64,000 nucleotides of DNA from Pseudomonadota bacterium (GCA_021324885.1 JAJPIF010000028.1:1-64000); one strand, 5' to 3'; positions 18,326 to 29,363 are shown, counted from the stretch's first letter. Program-made: numbers and translations. The notes: a model not told the origin generated them from the sequence alone.

Positions 18326-19870
18326 TTAACCCCTGGGATTGATCACCGTGAACAGGGTCGTGTTGCCGCGCTCGACCAGCAGGAGTGCCGGCTTCTTCTT
18401 CCTTTGCGCCTTGCGCGCGAGTTCCGCAAATTCGCCGGCTGACTTAACCTGGTCGTGGTCGACTTCCAGCACCACGTCGCCGCGCTGCAGCCCGGCATCG
18501 TCCGCGGGTGAATCGGGCCGCACGCGGGTGATGACAACCCCGTGATCGGTGGAGGTCCCGAGTTCCTGCGCGAGGTCCGGCGTCATTTTCTGAACCGTGA
18601 GACCCCAGCTCTCTCCGGGCGTCTGACCCTGGGCACTGGCAACCTGGCTTGCGGCATGGAGTTCGGCAATCCTGGCCTTGAGCGTCAAAGGTTTGCCGTC
18701 GCGTAATACCTCGATGGCAACGGTTTTGCCGATTGGCGTTTGCGCAACCATCTCCGGCAGGTCACGCTCGCTGCCGACCGTCTCACCGTCGTACTTGATA
18801 ATTATATCGCCGCGCTTGAGCCCCGCCTTCGAGGCTGGGGTGTCCTTTTCAACATCGGCAACCAGAGCGCCATGAGTGTTTTGCAGTCCAAACGCGTTGG
18901 CCAGACTGGGAGTGACTTCCTGTACGTCGACACCGAGCCATCCGCGAATCACGCGGCCGTGTTCGCGAAGCTGCTGCATCACGGACTTCGCCAAATCGAT
19001 CGGGATAGCGAATCCGATACCGTTATTGGTGCCTGTGCTGCTGTATATGGCGGAGTTGATACCGATTACTCTGCCGTGGGTATCAAAAAGCGGACCACCG
19101 GAGTTGCCGGGATTTATCGAAGCGTCGGTCTGAATATAGTTGTCGTAATTGCCGCCGAGCGCCCGTCCTTTTGCGCTGATGATTCCCGATGTAACGGTGA
19201 GATTGAAGCCGAAGGGATTGCCGATCGCTATGACCCAGTCTCCGATCTTTGCTTTGCTGGAATCCCCCAACTGGGCGGCCGGCAGGGGCTGCCCGGCGTT
19301 GATCTTAATCAGCGCCAGGTCCGTTTTTTGATCTTTTCCGATAACCTTGGCGTTGTATTCACGCCCGTCCATCAGCGTGACTTTTATTCGGTTAGCATGC
19401 TCAACGACGTGGTAGTTGGTAAGGATATAGCCGTCCTTGGAAACTATAACTCCGGACCCCAGCCCATGTTCGGTGAACTGACGGGGAATCTGGCCGAAAA
19501 AGAAGCTGAATGGTCCAAACGGACTATTCTGTCCGAACGGGTTGATCCCAAACGGACTCTGCAAACCAAAACCGTTGCCTTGGCCGCCGCCGTCCCCCGG
19601 ATTTTCTCCAAACTCAGTGGTCTTGATAGTCTCAACCACCTGAACATTGACTACAGTTGGCATGACGCGCTTGACCAGCGGCGCCCATGAGGGAAGGGGA
19701 ACCCCGCCTTCATTGGGTTCCGGAGTATTGGGCGGCGCCATCTGATTCGTATTGTCGCCCTTCGCGGTCTCAGTCGAACTCCAATGGAATGGAAACGCGG
19801 TGGCAGCCCCAATCGAGATGCCCGTTATCAGCACCAATGCCGCGACAACAACGGCTTTCTTCCTGATCAT
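18326..19870 (-). CDS. Periplasmic HtrA/DegP-type serine protease with two PDZ domains
   Basis: This 514-residue exported protease/chaperone performs envelope protein quality control. An N-terminal hydrophobic segment (residues 6-25) serves as signal or anchor. The trypsin-like domain holds the triad His154 (NYHVV), Asp184 (TDLALI) and Ser257 (GNSGGP). Two PDZ domains follow, with GWLGVDVQEV near 322 and SWGLTVQKM near 425. Residues 98-127 form a Phe/Gly/Asn-rich stretch in the position of the Q-linker or LA loop, which is unusual. It lies next to a small lipoprotein and close to sensory and stress genes. The start ATG at 19870 is the first codon of a clear signal sequence. Confidence 0.93.
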   Translation of the reverse strand: MIRKKAVVVAALVLITGISIGAATAFPFHWSSTETAKGDNTNQMAPPNTPEPNEGGVPLPSWAPLVKRVMPTVVNVQVVETIKTTEFGENPGDGGGQGNGFGLQSPFGINPFGQNSPFGPFSFFFGQIPRQFTEHGLGSGVIVSKDGYILTNYHVVEHANRIKVTLMDGREYNAKVIGKDQKTDLALIKINAGQPLPAAQLGDSSKAKIGDWVIAIGNPFGFNLTVTSGIISAKGRALGGNYDNYIQTDASINPGNSGGPLFDTHGRVIGINSAIYSSTGTNNGIGFAIPIDLAKSVMQQLREHGRVIRGWLGVDVQEVTPSLANAFGLQNTHGALVADVEKDTPASKAGLKRGDIIIKYDGETVGSERDLPEMVAQTPIGKTVAIEVLRDGKPLTLKARIAELHAASQVASAQGQTPGESWGLTVQKMTPDLAQELGTSTDHGVVITRVRPDSPADDAGLQRGDVVLEVDHDQVKSAGEFAELARKAQRKKKPALLLVERGNTTLFTVINPRG

Positions 19871-20029
19871 AGGTAACCCTATAGAGGCAGACGTGGATCT
19901 GAGCTAGACATACTTTAGACGCGTTCAGGGACGTCCGCATTCAAAATTCAATGCTGCGCTGCACCTCTCGCAGCACACAGGCGTATGCTGGGGTTCAAAA
20001 GTTTAACGTCCCTTCGTTATTGAAGAATA

Positions 20030-20251
20030 CTAACCCTTGGCAGTGTTGCTGACGGACGTTCCTACTTTTGCGTGACTGGTGGTTGTGCTGCCGTTGTTGG
20101 TGGCAACGGCTGGAACGGCCGATGATGACACTTCCGGCATCTGCCAATACCAGCCGCCGTAGCCGTTACTCAGTGGATCGGAGCAGCCCACGAGCCCGAC
20201 TACCATGGCGCTGCCAAGCGCGATCAGACATGCACGTGCGAGATTGTTCAT
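20030..20251 (-). CDS. Small lipoprotein
   Basis: This 73-residue exported protein has a signal peptide ending in the lipobox LVGC, so the mature lipoprotein starts at Cys23. The remaining 50 residues are low-complexity, rich in Ser, Thr, Val and Asn, with a YGGWYW aromatic patch near residues 31-36. A GGAGAG site precedes ATG 20251. No family is recognised. It is oriented with htrA but separated from it by 159 bp. Confidence 0.65.
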   Translation of the reverse strand: MNNLARACLIALGSAMVVGLVGCSDPLSNGYGGWYWQMPEVSSSAVPAVATNNGSTTTSHAKVGTSVSNTAKG

Positions 20252-20432
20252 AGCTGACTCTCCTCAAGGTGGCTTGCAAGCATCAGACGTGCCTCACGCA
20301 GCGCCAGTAAAAATGATGGAAACTGTGAGATGATGGGTCGCGAACCGAAATAATGTGTTCCCAGCCTTGGGAAATCGGCGCCGGATACGATCGCCGATCA
20401 GGTGCGCGGCGTGACCGCCCTGAAGGTTGCGT

Positions 20433-21799
<1,367 letters not shown>

Positions 21800-21803
<4 letters not shown>

Positions 21804-23041
21804 GAGCTTCTCGAGACCGGTACTGCGGCGTCGGCGCCGGGGGCGGCGGAGCCCTCCAACGGCAATTCGACATGAAAAACGGTTCCATGGGGACGGAGCG
21901 TTTCGAAATAAATGCTGCCGCCATGGGCCAGCACGATCTGACGCGCAACCGCAAGTCCCAAACCCGATCCATCAGGCTTCGTGCTTTCGAACAGCCGGAA
22001 CACCTCGATGTTGCCCGAAATTCCAGGACCGGTGTCGGCTACCGAGATTCGAATTTTCCCCCCGGGCGCGGCATGCGCGCTGATGACAATCTTGCCGGGA
22101 CCTTCGCCGATCGCCTCGACCGCGTTCTTGACCAGATTGTCCAGGACGCGACGGAGCTTTTCTTCGTCGGCGCGTATTGTGAGATGGCGATCAGCGATGT
22201 CGCAGGTGAGGTTAATTCGACGTCCAAGCGCGACCTGTTCCCACAAGGACAGAATAGCGGCCAGAAACTGGGGCAGGTCGATACGGCGCAATTGCAGCCG
22301 CTGCTCGCGCGCGAAGTTCATGAATTCGCGAATCAGCGACTCCAGGCGGCGCAGTTCCGCCACCATCTGTTCCGCCGATTTCAGCACCAGACCGACCGGT
22401 TGATCGGGATACTCCCGCGCCCTCCTGCGGATTAGCTGCGCCTGCATCGAGAGCGCCGCCAGCGGATTGCCGACATCGTGAACGATTTGCGCCGCAATTG
22501 CGCCGACGTCGGCCAGCCGTTCGCGCTGGCGGGAAACTTTGTTCAACTCATATAGTTCACGTTCGGCTTGCAGACGCTGGGTGATGTCTTTGCCGATGAA
22601 CAGCAGACCGGCCACCGCGCCGTTTTTATCCGCCAGCCTCGTCGCGCGCCAGTCGATCGCCCGCAACGCGCCTGTCCGGGTGAGCATGGTGGCGGTGAAC
22701 GGCCCGACCATCTGGCCCTGGATGCAGCGACTCAACAAAATCTTCATCCGGTCGCGCTCGTGCTCGGGGACCAATGCTGACAGCCAGTCCCGTCCCCGCA
22801 GCTCCTCTTGAAGATAACCGGAGATTTCCTCCATGAACGGGTTGACGCGAACGACGCCGCCGCCGGAATCGAGCACCGTGACGATCATGTGCGCCGTCTC
22901 CATCAGCCGTTGGGCGAACGCAGGCTGCAAGCATAGCTCCGGCGCGGCGGCGGACTCCTGACGTGAGTACGCGGCACTGGGATTTTTCGACTCGAGCGGA
23001 ACTTCGTTCGTTGTCATATGAGCGGCTTGCGCGACGCGCAT
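21800..23041 (-). CDS. PAS-domain sensor histidine kinase
   Basis: This is a cytoplasmic sensor kinase of about 413 residues with one PAS domain (roughly residues 40-165, ending in LFIGKDITQRLQAE). The H-box QIVHDVGNPLAALSMQA lies near 190. The ATPase domain has DNLVKNAVEAI, VADTGPGI and GSGLGLAVARQI. No transmembrane segment is visible, so it probably senses an intracellular signal. The start is uncertain: GTG 23101, ATG 23041 and ATG 23017 are all open, and none has a good ribosome site. It is 4-bp overlapped by its NtrC-type regulator and lies just downstream of the RND gene. Confidence 0.92.
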
Positions 23042-23123
23042 CGGACACCGAACGCGTCGCTGAATACCGAGTCTATCAGATCGCGCCGACTTTTGGTGCA
23101 CATGGAGCTGCCGACTTAATGAA

Positions 23124-25580
23124 TCAAATCTTTGCGGTCATGTCGCGCGCGTGTGTACCACCCATCGCCTCGATCGGGGTTGCCTCCACCGGCGACGTCG
23201 GCTTGTGGTCTGCGGCGACCTCATGCCGGCAGATGAAGGCCGAGCGGGACCAGGCGATAAACGAGGGCAATACGAAGACGCCTGCTATCGCGTTGAGCAA
23301 CATCAACACCGCGAGCAAAATGCTCATGTTGTTGTGGAACAGGGCCGGTGAAAAGGCCCAGGGGATGATGCCGCCGACCATCACGCACATCACCATGAAG
23401 ACCGCCCCGCCGGTGCTCCTGATCGCCAAAGGAATCGCTTCATCGAGCTTCATCCCGCCCGAGACCTCGTCCAGGATGCGCGAGACCACGTAGATGCCGT
23501 AGTCGACACCCAGCCCGATTCCCAGGGAGATTACGGGTACGGTGTCGATCGTCAGGCCGATCTGGCGCAGGCGCAGGTATATGAATGCGCCGAAATTGGC
23601 CAGCACGCAGGCAAACAGGAAAAGGATGCCCGCCGTAAATGAACGGAAGGAAACCATGCAGAAGATAAAGACGCAGGCCAGGACGAAGCTGATGTTGTAA
23701 AAGTCGAGATTGAATAGGACCTGATTGGCCGCCGCATAAAGGCCCGCAATACCCCCCAGATACATCATATGCACTTGTGAAAGCCGGGGATTGTGGCCGA
23801 TATAGGAATGGGCGAAAAATGCGAGCTTGGCCTGCAGGTCATTCAGTGTCTGATAAGTATGGTTGGACAACATGACACGAATGCAGGTGTTATTGGCGGC
23901 CGTGGTCGAAATATAGTGTTCCATCTCTCCGGGGGCGGTTCCTCCCAAAAACAGATACCAGAGATTTCCAGCGATCTGGGTATTGCTGGGAATGGCGTAA
24001 AATTTAGGGTATCCATAGTGGAACATCTGGTTGAATGGCCGGATTACCGCCGAGGCAAACGTTACCACCTGTCTGACGCGCGAATCCTGCAGCAGATAAT
24101 TGCGCAGGTCGTCGGCGGCGCGCAGCGTCTGGGGCCCCAGCACCGATTGCGAACTGGGATATGACGGGGTGGCGAAGATGACCCATCCTTCGTCCGTTGG
24201 AAAATATCTGGAAATCGCGGCTATATCGCGGTTAACCTTGGAACTTGGCTTGTATAGCGGAGTGCCGGGATGGGTGTAGCCGACCTGCGCGTGCACTCCG
24301 GAGAAGATTCCCGCAAGCAGAAAGATCAGGGCGCCAATCAACAGCAGGCTCCGCGCCGGGCCGGGCGTCACCGGCAGATTACACAGCCAATCTGCCGCCG
24401 GGCGTAATCGGCGCGCGATCCATCCCGTGCCGAGCTTCCGGCCTTTCCGTCTGGGTTGCGGCAGAAAGCTCATCATGATCGGCTGGAAGATGAACACCAT
24501 TATGAGGCTGGAGGCCAGCCATACGGTACCTGCGCAGGCGATATTATCCAGCACGGTAATGCCCGAAAAGGAAATGAAGACGATTCCAGCGATGTCAGCC
24601 AGGATTGCCAGCAGTCCCGCAGGGAGCATGAAGTTGGTCGTACTGATGCAGGCAATGCGCCGGTGATGCGTCTGCCCTAGCATATAGTAGTAGCGGCGCT
24701 GCCATTGGATTCCGTGGCTCATATCGCGAGCGGTAAGAATGAAGGGTACAACCAGCATCAAGGGGTCGAAGTTGTAACCCATAATGCCAACGAAACCCAG
24801 ACCCCAAAGCGCCGAGCAGGTGCCGGTGGCGATCGGCGCCCACCATGAGGTGTAATCGCCCAGGTTCCAGTATAGAGTGATGATCATCAAAGAGATGGCG
24901 ATGAAGAAGATTGCCACTATGATTGGGAAGAAATGGTAGCCGTATCCACGAACGATTGGTTCTCCGGCTACATAGATGGTGGTATTCGGTCCCTGGTATT
25001 TTTTAACGATCGCCTGAATATCGTTGAATAGCTCCCTGTAGTCGAGGCCCTCCTCATTGAACGAAGCCGTAATAAGAGTGTTCTTGTAATCCGGACTGAT
25101 CAGGTTAGATAGCTGGTCGCGATGAGCGAGGACGTGGACCTTGAGGTCCTTGATACCCGCCGCCGTAGTCGGAACCTGCGGGTACATGTAGGGCCTGGTG
25201 TTCAAGCCGCCAGCGACAGCTTCCGCGTAGGCCACGCGGTATGAAGCGAGCGAGAAGATTTCCTGGTGGTTGACTCCCGGCAGGCGATCCACCGCGAAGG
25301 TTATGTCCTGAATTTTCTTGAGTGTCGGCGTATTGAAAATGTCGCCATGCCTGACGCTGAGCATGATGGCCAGCGTCTGCGCGCCGCCGTAACGATTGAA
25401 CTGACGGTAGAGCTCGACGTTGTGCGCTTTTTGAGGAAAAAAGTCCACAAAGCGGGTGCCGATAGTGACTCGCGAAGCCTCGTAGGCCATAAAGATTGTG
25501 GAAGCAACAAGGACAGCTCCGATTAGCACCCTGTATCGCAATACGATGTGGCCTACATCCGGTTTTTTGCTGCTCGCCAT
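23124..25580 (-). CDS. MMPL/RND-family transporter
   Basis: This 818-residue inner-membrane protein has two repeated halves. Each comprises an initial helix, a large periplasmic loop, and a cluster of about five helices. The first cluster starts near FFPIIVAIFFIAISLMIITL and the second near NISFVLACVFIFCMV; the latter includes the charged LGIGLGVDYGIYVVSR segment that resembles sterol-sensing/MMPL helices. MMPL proteins move lipids, hopanoids or hydrophobic compounds using the proton gradient. No membrane-fusion or outer-membrane partner is encoded nearby. It heads an operon with a histidine kinase and NtrC-type regulator (22-82 bp to the kinase start, then a 4-bp overlap), so the kinase may respond to its substrate. 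Confidence 0.9.
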   Translation of the reverse strand: MASSKKPDVGHIVLRYRVLIGAVLVASTIFMAYEASRVTIGTRFVDFFPQKAHNVELYRQFNRYGGAQTLAIMLSVRHGDIFNTPTLKKIQDITFAVDRLPGVNHQEIFSLASYRVAYAEAVAGGLNTRPYMYPQVPTTAAGIKDLKVHVLAHRDQLSNLISPDYKNTLITASFNEEGLDYRELFNDIQAIVKKYQGPNTTIYVAGEPIVRGYGYHFFPIIVAIFFIAISLMIITLYWNLGDYTSWWAPIATGTCSALWGLGFVGIMGYNFDPLMLVVPFILTARDMSHGIQWQRRYYYMLGQTHHRRIACISTTNFMLPAGLLAILADIAGIVFISFSGITVLDNIACAGTVWLASSLIMVFIFQPIMMSFLPQPRRKGRKLGTGWIARRLRPAADWLCNLPVTPGPARSLLLIGALIFLLAGIFSGVHAQVGYTHPGTPLYKPSSKVNRDIAAISRYFPTDEGWVIFATPSYPSSQSVLGPQTLRAADDLRNYLLQDSRVRQVVTFASAVIRPFNQMFHYGYPKFYAIPSNTQIAGNLWYLFLGGTAPGEMEHYISTTAANNTCIRVMLSNHTYQTLNDLQAKLAFFAHSYIGHNPRLSQVHMMYLGGIAGLYAAANQVLFNLDFYNISFVLACVFIFCMVSFRSFTAGILFLFACVLANFGAFIYLRLRQIGLTIDTVPVISLGIGLGVDYGIYVVSRILDEVSGGMKLDEAIPLAIRSTGGAVFMVMCVMVGGIIPWAFSPALFHNNMSILLAVLMLLNAIAGVFVLPSFIAWSRSAFICRHEVAADHKPTSPVEATPIEAMGGTHARDMTAKI

Positions 25581-25897
25581 CTGGTTTGTTCCGCCTTCCT
25601 GGTTTTTTCATGCGAACAAGCACAGCCAGCCGCCGACCCTGCGCAATCGCCGCGCAAACCCGGCAATCCAACGCCGTCGAGACACGTTCGCCGAAGGGCG
25701 TGCAATTATGAGACCGGCTTTTGTTACCGATTATTCAGGAACACGGGCGGGCTTATGGAAGAATGCAATATTCAATTAGATGGCTGGTGAGCTTCCGGTT
25801 TATCAGCGGAGTTTGTTCTCAGAATAAAGAAGGGCTATTCGTGAAAAATTCCCGGAACTGAGAAGGGGGCTGCTCACAAATGTCTGATGCCTTGCGA
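25581..25897. other. Intergenic region between RND operon and repeat lipoprotein
   Basis: This 317-bp stretch lies upstream of the RND operon and downstream of the lipoprotein gene. It becomes AT-rich towards 25730-25880, but no convincing gene, RNA or strong hairpin was seen. The RND operon promoter must lie here if the operon is not transcribed from further upstream. Confidence 0.4.
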
Positions 25898-26398
25898 TTA
25901 GCGCGTATTTTCCGGACGTTTGGGCGAATATCCGGCAGCTTTGCCGACTGGGGCGGGACGAAGGGCGGCCAAAGCCTGGCCATTGTGGTCGAACAACACA
26001 AGATTCGCAGTGCCGTCGGCGGCGGTTGCCAAGGCGGCGCGGTCCTTGCCGGTGGAATCGTATAGCGCAAGCCCGGACCGGCCGTCGTTGCCGACCATCA
26101 GAACTGCCCGGACGACACCGGCGGCGTCGTAAAGCTTTATTGCCGGTTCACCGGCACTGGTCAGTACCATCGCGGCGCGCGGCTTGCCGGCGCTGTCCAG
26201 CAGGACCAGACCAGAACCCCCGTGGGCAGCGCCGAGTTCGGCAAGCGGGTTTCCTGCTGCGTCCACGAGGACAAATTTTCGAGCTTCGACCGTGTCCGGT
26301 GAGGGGAGGGGCGGCGGGCCGGTCCAGTTGGCCGCCCCACATCCTGGGGTCAGCAAAACAAGCATGACGAGAAGAAATTTGCACGTCGCGCGATTCAT
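25898..26398 (-). CDS. Lipoprotein with five beta-strand repeats
   Basis: This is a 166-residue exported lipoprotein. ATG 26398 has AGGAG 8 nt upstream, and a hydrophobic signal runs to TPGCG, with Cys as the lipid site. The mature part contains about five copies of a 20-25 residue unit of the form hydrophobic-x-L-x-D-x-x-G-x-x-R-A-x-L, for example FVLVDAAGNPLAEL, LVLLDSAGKPRAAM, IKLYDAAGVVRAVL, LALYDSTGKDRAAL and LVLFDHNGQALAAL. The alternation suggests a small beta-solenoid or propeller-like module. No named family is assigned, and the in-frame extension to 26506 is not needed. Confidence 0.7.
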   Translation of the reverse strand: MNRATCKFLLVMLVLLTPGCGAANWTGPPPLPSPDTVEARKFVLVDAAGNPLAELGAAHGGSGLVLLDSAGKPRAAMVLTSAGEPAIKLYDAAGVVRAVLMVGNDGRSGLALYDSTGKDRAALATAADGTANLVLFDHNGQALAALRPAPVGKAAGYSPKRPENTR

Positions 26399-26512
26399 CA
26401 GGGATCTCCTGACAGCGGGCAGGGGATAAACGCGCCAAGCGGAATGAGCAATGAGAAAGCGGCGCATCGCCAAGCAACGCGGATCGGAGTTCTGAATTGT
26501 GACCAAATCGAT

Positions 26513-26761
26513 CTATTTTGCGCGGCTGGCTACCGACGCCGACATGACTTCTCCGATTGCCAGATCGATATATTCACGCAATTCCGGCTGTGGCGCGGCG
26601 TCTTTGCGCCTTTCCAGATCATCGAGCATCATTTCCGCGATTCCCGGAGTATTCCTGATTATGACGCGCAGCAAGGATTGCAGCACAATCCTGCTGACAT
26701 GCGTCCGGGTAACCAGGTTGAGAACAACTCTCCCGGTCACCGGGTCGATTGTATCCGCCAT
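26513..26761 (-). CDS. Small helical hypothetical protein
   Basis: This is an 82-residue soluble protein predicted to be mostly helical (RIVLQSLLRVIIRNTPGIAEMMLDDLERR is read as helical segments). It has no cysteine, signal or membrane helix. It sits 115 bp upstream of the repeat lipoprotein on the same strand and may share its transcript. The family is not recognised. Confidence 0.5.
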   Translation of the reverse strand: MADTIDPVTGRVVLNLVTRTHVSRIVLQSLLRVIIRNTPGIAEMMLDDLERRKDAAPQPELREYIDLAIGEVMSASVASRAK

Positions 26762-26968
26762 GGGGCGCGCTCCTGCCCGGCCGGTGATTTCCCGGCCACA
26801 TCGATACTTCCAGTCGTGTGTAGTCGCCGGGACGCTGTCTGTCAGTCTCAGCCTCGCTTCACGGGACAGTCAGCCGTGAACCGGCTCGCGTCATCGCTTT
26901 TGTGCGCAAACTGTCGAAAGGGAAGCCACGGTGGGCCTCCGGCGGTTTGAACTGGGGGAACAAAAAGC

Positions 26969-27376
26969 TTACCAGCGAAGCGCGCCAAGGAAATGAGGCG
27001 CGATCTCCACCCCCGCGGCCGACTGATCGGGCGAAGTACTTTCCGTTGCGGTCGCACCCTTTATGGCGCCCTCGGAGTGCGTGGAGCTTATCTGCTCTTG
27101 CGCGTTGGAGGCACCGGGGCTAACTGTAGCTGGCAGCGCGGGAGGTTCGCTGACATCAGCCATCGCACAAAGCAGCTTGTTGTCTGCCGATGTCAGGCAA
27201 CTCCCGCTGACCACGGTGTAGTCCGCCCATTTGTATGAGCAGGCATCCCCCGCTGATTTGTGCATACAAGCCTGAATTTGATCCTGTAAATGGGAATCCT
27301 GAGCATTCGCAGGCCCGGCAAGAACCGCAAGGGCGAACAGCAACCCTGAGCATACAAAAACAATCGTGGCCTTCAA
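26969..27376 (-). CDS. Secreted protein with compact cysteine motif
   Basis: This is a 135-residue exported protein with a signal peptide cleaved after ANAQ (about residue 26). Directly after it, residues 37-71 contain four cysteines in the order ACMHKSAGDACSYK then GSCL then LLCA. This resembles a short disulfide-knit motif of the type G-D-A-C followed by G-x-C, seen in many secreted proteins of large-genome bacteria. The C-terminal 60 residues are low-complexity, rich in Ser, Ala, Thr and Pro. The function is unknown. It lies divergent from the ECF sigma operon, with a 294-bp shared intergenic region. Confidence 0.6.
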   Translation of the reverse strand: MKATIVFVCSGLLFALAVLAGPANAQDSHLQDQIQACMHKSAGDACSYKWADYTVVSGSCLTSADNKLLCAMADVSEPPALPATVSPGASNAQEQISSTHSEGAIKGATATESTSPDQSAAGVEIAPHFLGALRW

Positions 27377-27632
27377 TTTCTCTACTCCTTTACCAAAAGG
27401 ACTGAAGCAACCCCGCTCCGCCGCCTTAATTTGCGCAGGTCTGTGGTTGAAGATCTTTGAAAATTACCTCGAAGTTCGAAAGCTCAACCGACCGCCACCA
27501 GCCTGCGTCGCTCTTTTATGGTCTAAGTAGCAATGAGCATCCGGTCGCGCAAACCCCCGGGACCGATTTAGGGTGCGATCGGCAAAGCTGGCGGGGCTTC
27601 TCAGCGGACGCCGGCTGGTTTATGGTTGGGCC

Positions 27633-27660
27633 GTCAACGAAAAGCGCCTATTCTCGTCTA
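27633..27660 (+). promoter_or_regulatory. Candidate ECF sigma promoter of the sigma operon (P1)
   Basis: GTCAAC at 27633-27638 is followed after 16 bases by CGTCTA at 27655-27660. The AAC/CGTC pattern with this spacing is typical of group IV (ECF) sigma promoters. It lies immediately before the sigma ATG at 27671, so the transcript would be almost leaderless. An identical GTCAAC-N16-CGTC arrangement precedes the Spy-like gene at 29422. Confidence 0.6.
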
Positions 27661-27670
27661 TAAAAGGCAG

Positions 27671-28207
27671 ATGACCAAGGTGGATGTTTTGCCTCTGGAG
27701 CACGAGGATTTCCGCGACCTCTACGCCGGGCATCAGGTGCGTGTTCTGCGGCTTTGCCGTCTGATGCTGACGGATGCGGATGAGGCTGAAGAGGTGGCGC
27801 AGGAAGTATTTCTCAAGGCATTCCGCTTCTATCGTTCGGGCCGGCGTCCGGACGCGTGGGACAAATGGCTGGTGACGGTGGCGGTCAACGCCTGCCGCGA
27901 CCGGTTGCGCTCCAGTTGGTGGAAGCGCTGGCGGGGGCGGACCGAACCGTTCGATGAGTTCCGGGATGGCGAGCGCATCCATCACAGTGCGGAGGACGCG
28001 GCCTCGCAGCGCGAGACTCAAAGGATGCTGTGGAAGGTGTTCGGCAGGCTTTCCGCCCGCCAGCGCGAAATCTTCGCTTTGCGGCACTTCGAGGGCTGGT
28101 CGACGGAAGAAGTGGCGCTGCATCTGGGCCTGAGCCAGGGCAGCGTCAAACAGCATCTGTTTCGCGCGGTTCGCGAGTTACGTAAAGGAATTGGCAAAGC
28201 GTTATGA
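27671..28207 (+). CDS. ECF RNA polymerase sigma factor
   Basis: This 178-residue group IV sigma factor contains only regions 2 and 4. Region 2 lies at about residues 14-85 (DLYAGHQVRVLRLCRLMLTD, AEEVAQEVFLKAFRF, then DAWDKWLVTVAVNACRD). Region 4 lies at about 120-172 (RLSARQREIFALRHFEGWS, then EEVALHLGLSQGSVKQHLFR). ATG 27671 is chosen because an AAAGGCAG tract lies just upstream; the frame is open to 27626. The stop overlaps the anti-sigma start by 4 bp (ATGA), so they are translationally coupled. A consensus-like ECF promoter directly in front suggests autoregulation. Confidence 0.93.
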   Translation: MTKVDVLPLEHEDFRDLYAGHQVRVLRLCRLMLTDADEAEEVAQEVFLKAFRFYRSGRRPDAWDKWLVTVAVNACRDRLRSSWWKRWRGRTEPFDEFRDGERIHHSAEDAASQRETQRMLWKVFGRLSARQREIFALRHFEGWSTEEVALHLGLSQGSVKQHLFRAVRELRKGIGKAL

Positions 28208-28653
28208 AACGATGCCTTACCGATCAATCACTGCTCCAATGTTATACCGGCGACGGCACCGCTAGTGATCTGATCCATCTGGAGGACTGTGTGCCGTGCG
28301 CAGCCCGCTACAAGGCGCTGGAAGCCGATATGGCGCTGATCACGCAAAGCCTTGCTGCGCCGCCGCCGGCCCGGAGAAGTGCGCCGGCGTTTTTGCGCTG
28401 GCGCGTTGCCCTGTCGGCGGCAGCCATGGCGGCGGCGTTCGTCATTGGATGGTCGTTGCGGGGCGCCTCGATGAGCCAGATTGGCCCTCATTCCAAGCCA
28501 ATCGCGTCGGCCGGACATTCGGCCCCGGTACAGCTTTCGGCAGCCGAACCAACGGCTTCCACTTCGGCGCTCTACGCCGCCTATGTGCAGGACGCCTTTG
28601 GCAGCGACTCCTGCTCGGAGGCAAACGACCCTCTGGATGCCGGCTGTCCTTAG
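28204..28653 (+). CDS. Membrane anti-sigma factor with HxxxCxxC zinc motif
   Basis: This 149-residue protein is the likely antagonist of the preceding sigma factor. The cytoplasmic N-terminus has His25, Cys29 and Cys32 (HLEDCVPC), the core of the zinc-containing ZAS anti-sigma fold. One transmembrane helix spans about residues 66-85. The periplasmic part is Ser/Ala-rich and ends in two cysteines (SCSEANDPLDAGC). The 4-bp overlap with the sigma gene and the membrane topology fit signal transfer from the periplasm. The sensor is likely the CpxP/Spy-like protein 41 bp downstream. Confidence 0.82.
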   Translation: MKRCLTDQSLLQCYTGDGTASDLIHLEDCVPCAARYKALEADMALITQSLAAPPPARRSAPAFLRWRVALSAAAMAAAFVIGWSLRGASMSQIGPHSKPIASAGHSAPVQLSAAEPTASTSALYAAYVQDAFGSDSCSEANDPLDAGCP

Positions 28654-28694
28654 GTTCCTCGGCAGCAACCAAATTCACCGGAGCGCGAATTGGA

Positions 28695-29174
28695 ATGATC
28701 AGAAAAGTCATTGCTGCGACTGTGCTGGCGCTGGCGGGCTGGTGGGTGTTGGCCGCTGGCGCCCAGGGATTTCATCGCGGGCGCGAACCTCTGAGTATCG
28801 AGCCGTTCGAGATTGTGCTGACCCCGCAGCAACGCCAGGCGATCCTGTCGCTGGTGAAGGCGGACCGAACCAAGCTTCAGCTGCTCCATGAGCGGCTGCA
28901 CAAAGCCCGCGAGGCATTGATTGAAAAGCTGCTCTCGCCCGATGCACAGATTGATGTAGGCCCGCAGCTTGGCGAACTCAAGGCCGCGCAGGCGGCGATG
29001 CTCGATGAGCGCATCGCGATCGCGCTTAAGGCGCGCAAAATGCTCACCGCGCAGCAGCTTAAAAACGCCGCCGCTTTCCACGTCAAATTGCAAAAGCTGC
29101 GTGAACAGGAGGCCGCCCTGCTGCAACAGATGGGAGGCTACAGTGATAGGCCGGGGGCAGGGGCAGCTGAATAG
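28695..29174 (+). CDS. CpxP/Spy-like periplasmic protein (putative sensor)
   Basis: This 159-residue exported protein has a signal peptide over residues 1-24 (AAGAQG). It has an LTPQQRQAILSLV motif near 42-54, matching the LTxxQ signature of the Spy/CpxP/CnrX family. Long charged helices follow (about 55-145), as expected for the cradle-shaped fold. ATG 28695 is selected because the signal starts there; the larger in-frame ORF overlaps the anti-sigma gene. It is the third gene of the sigma-anti-sigma unit, which recalls CnrYXH, where a CpxP-type CnrX senses metal. Metal specificity cannot be read from this sequence. Confidence 0.75.
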   Translation: MIRKVIAATVLALAGWWVLAAGAQGFHRGREPLSIEPFEIVLTPQQRQAILSLVKADRTKLQLLHERLHKAREALIEKLLSPDAQIDVGPQLGELKAAQAAMLDERIAIALKARKMLTAQQLKNAAAFHVKLQKLREQEAALLQQMGGYSDRPGAGAAE

Positions 29175-29335
29175 CAACGGCTGGGTCGATCCATCGTGAT
29201 TTCCCGACGGGCCCCGCGGTCGATACTCACTACGGTATAGTTGCCGCCGCTTTCTACTACCCGCCTGCAGTTGCCGCTATCGTATTTGAACTCTTGCGAA
29301 CAAACAAAAAATAGCGATCAGCTCCATTTTTCAGA

Positions 29336-29363
29336 GTCAACCGGAAATCTGCCTTTTCGTCCT
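29336..29363 (+). promoter_or_regulatory. Candidate ECF sigma promoter of the Spy-like gene (P2)
   Basis: GTCAAC at 29336-29341 is followed after exactly 16 bases by CGTCCT at 29358-29363. This matches P1 in all six -35 bases, in spacing and in the CGTC core. The predicted transcript start falls just ahead of or at a perfect hairpin at 29372-29399. Confidence 0.6.
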
